Source of the DNA: Gammaproteobacteria bacterium
Lineage (GTDB): Bacteria; Pseudomonadota; Gammaproteobacteria; Arenicellales; Arenicellaceae
Assembly (NCBI GenBank): GCA_030426005.1
Contig: JAUHZM010000166.1
Location: forward strand, 1-6,786
Length of the DNA: 6,786 bases
Direction: 5' to 3'
Position numbers and translations under genes: made by a program. The notes below the pieces were generated by a model that ran no database searches, was not told the origin of the DNA, and saw nothing but the letters and a program-made list of their open reading frames with translations. Below are positions 5,018 through 6,786 of this stretch, one piece after another (the stretch's first letter is position 1; the number at the start of each line of letters is the position of its first letter).

Positions 5018-6786
5018 ATGATTGAATGGTTTGCACGAAACCCTGTCGCTGCCAATCTATTAATGATTGGCATCATCATTGCTGGCTGCGCATCGGCGAT
5101 ACGCTCAATACCTATGGAGGTCTTCCCCTCCTTTGAGTCCGACCGAATTACCGTGCAAACCGCATTCCGCGGTGCCACGCCTAAATCAGTTGAAGACGGC
5201 ATCACCACCCGTATTGAACAGGCCATCTATGACCTGGAAGGTGTTGGTAAAATTTACGGTCAGTCATCTGAAGGCAGCTCGGCGGTTATCGCTGAGGTCA
5301 ACGCTGGTTTCGATAAGCGCGAAGTCCTGAACGACATTAAGCTCCGAGTCGACGCGTTGAATACCTTACCAACGGCCGCAGAGAAACCTGTCGTCTCCAT
5401 CAATCAACGTAACTCCGGCGTCATTTTTGTGGCAGTCATCGGCGACCCAACGTTCGATATCGACGCCAAACAATTGCGCCGTGCGGCAGATCAGGTGCGC
5501 AACGACCTGCTCACCAATCCAGTCATTACCACGGTGGAATTCGATGGCACCGCGAACTATGAAATCAGTGTGGAAATTCCACCTGAGGTGTTGGACAAAC
5601 ATGGTCTGACCCTAGCTCAGGTTGGGCAAAAAATTCGCGAGGGTTCAGCGGATATCTCTGCGGGTAACATTCAATCGCGTAGTGGCGATGTGTTGGTGCG
5701 CGCCGCTGGGCAAGCTTACGACGCAGACGCTTTCGCACAGATACCAATCCTGACCGACGGTCAAGGCCGCCCAATTCGCTTGGGCGATATCGCCCAGATT
5801 GACGACGGGTTTGAAGAAACGCCCCTAATCACACAATTCAATGGCCGCCCGGTCGTAATGCTTGAGGTCATCCGCATTGGTGACCAAAGCGCGATTGAGG
5901 TCGCCGATGCGGTGCACAGTTATCTCGCGACGGCGGACGAACGGCTGCCTGCAGGCATTAGTCTCGAGTTTTGGGACGACGACGCCGTGTTGATTAAGGC
6001 ACGTCTGTCGACGCTGGTTAGCAGCGGTATACAGGGCGGGATTCTAGTACTTATCTTATTGTCCCTGTTCTTGCGCCCTGCCGTGGCATTTTGGGTTTTC
6101 CTTGGTGTACCCGTGAGTTTTATGGGTGCCTTGATCTTTATGCCTTTCGTCGGCGGCACCTTCAACTTGGTCAGTCTGTTCGCGTTTATCACGGTACTGG
6201 GGATCGTGGTGGATGATGCCATCGTGACCGGGGAAAATATCTATCGGCGCATGCGGGAAGGCGAAGACTCGTTAACCGCCGCCATCACTGGCACCAAACA
6301 AATTGCGCTGCCGGTCACCTTCGGTATTTTAACCACTGTCGTCGCATTCTCACCGCTGGCCGATCTCGGCAATAATCGCCAGGGCTTTTTGGCCGCACAG
6401 ATTCCGATGGTCGTGATTCCAGTGCTATTAATGTCATTGATTGAATCAAAGTTTGTCCTCCCCGCGCACCTAAGCCACATCAAGCCGCGCAATGAGTCTC
6501 AGCAGTCTGGCTGGTTGGCCAGCACCCAAATGCGGATTTCACGCGGACTGGAAAATGCCATCGAACGTTACTATCAGCCGTTTCTTGAGCGCTGCGTGCG
6601 CAACAAAGCGATCACTGTCGCCTTACTATTAGCCATCTCTGCGGTCGTGATCGCCTATGCTCAGCTTGGCCATATTCGCTTCACCTTATGGCCACGCGTA
6701 CAGTCCGAAGAGATTCGCTTCTCGCTGGAAATGCCGGATACCACAGCATTTGCTACCACGCATCAGCACATTCAGAACATTACCCG
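5018..6786 (+). CDS. RND-family efflux pump permease (AcrB-like), C-terminus cut by the window edge
   Basis: Inner-membrane proton/substrate antiporter that would drive the tripartite exporter. The frame from 5018 stays open for 589 complete codons to the edge, a bit over half of the roughly 1,030 residues usual for the family. TM1 is at about 10-28 (after MIEWFARNPV), followed by the periplasmic porter region (about 31-330), TM2 about 335-353, TM3 about 357-376, TM4 about 384-405, TM5 about 432-449, TM6 about 460-482, and TM7 beginning near 531. TM4 contains GIVVDDAIVTGENIYRR; Asp399-Asp400 match the proton-relay pair Asp407-Asp408 of AcrB, and the other landmarks sit at a similar offset of about 8. 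The relay Lys and the second porter half lie outside the window. The paired Asp supports the HAE-like (drug/hydrophobe) type; the substrate cannot be named. The gene follows the adaptor by 43 bases with no terminator between. Confidence 0.95.
   Translation, partial: MIEWFARNPVAANLLMIGIIIAGCASAIRSIPMEVFPSFESDRITVQTAFRGATPKSVEDGITTRIEQAIYDLEGVGKIYGQSSEGSSAVIAEVNAGFDKREVLNDIKLRVDALNTLPTAAEKPVVSINQRNSGVIFVAVIGDPTFDIDAKQLRRAADQVRNDLLTNPVITTVEFDGTANYEISVEIPPEVLDKHGLTLAQVGQKIREGSADISAGNIQSRSGDVLVRAAGQAYDADAFAQIPILTDGQGRPIRLGDIAQIDDGFEETPLITQFNGRPVVMLEVIRIGDQSAIEVADAVHSYLATADERLPAGISLEFWDDDAVLIKARLSTLVSSGIQGGILVLILLSLFLRPAVAFWVFLGVPVSFMGALIFMPFVGGTFNLVSLFAFITVLGIVVDDAIVTGENIYRRMREGEDSLTAAITGTKQIALPVTFGILTTVVAFSPLADLGNNRQGFLAAQIPMVVIPVLLMSLIESKFVLPAHLSHIKPRNESQQSGWLASTQMRISRGLENAIERYYQPFLERCVRNKAITVALLLAISAVVIAYAQLGHIRFTLWPRVQSEEIRFSLEMPDTTAFATTHQHIQNIT

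Noticed and set aside
4774..5226. 150-codon minus-strand ORF across the adaptor-pump junction
   Set aside because: It is antisense to two clear genes and its protein is Arg/Cys-rich without any known motif.

Overview
The window reads as chromosomal DNA of a Gram-negative bacterium, most likely a gammaproteobacterium. The grounds are an outer-membrane lipoprotein of the OprM/TolC type, a three-part RND efflux system, and an acetylglutamate kinase resembling the long, arginine-regulated form of pseudomonads. Base composition looks moderate and even across the genes, and no mobile element, tRNA, rRNA or CRISPR array is visible. A genus cannot be named from the sequence alone.

Left part (1-1457, minus strand): argB, for the second step of arginine biosynthesis, is followed after 5 bases by an exported protein made almost entirely of 23-residue MORN repeats. 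The MORN gene runs off the left edge. It is absent from a simple complete-ORF list because its stop lies outside the window, but its frame is open for 197 codons. The tight spacing, with a ribosome-binding site inside the argB tail, suggests one transcript.

Middle (1458-1892): a divergent gap of 435 bases. It holds a likely argB promoter, a perfect 10-bp terminator-like inverted repeat, a 15-bp AT-rich palindrome, and a 10-codon mini-ORF that covers a GC-rich hairpin and whose stop overlaps the start of the first efflux gene.

Right part (1893-6786, plus strand): an operon-like run in the order outer-membrane channel, periplasmic adaptor, inner-membrane RND pump. The pump gene is cut by the right edge after 589 complete codons. 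Together the products would form a proton-driven tripartite exporter spanning both membranes. The substrate is not readable from the sequence, but the paired aspartates in TM4 and the lack of metal-pump hallmarks in the visible part favour the drug/hydrophobe-type (HAE-like) branch. Both the channel and the adaptor carry acidic low-complexity C-terminal tails beyond their usual domain ends.

No wholly new system is evident. The points most worth a second look are the leader arrangement before the efflux operon, the paired acidic tails, and the argB-linked exported MORN protein.
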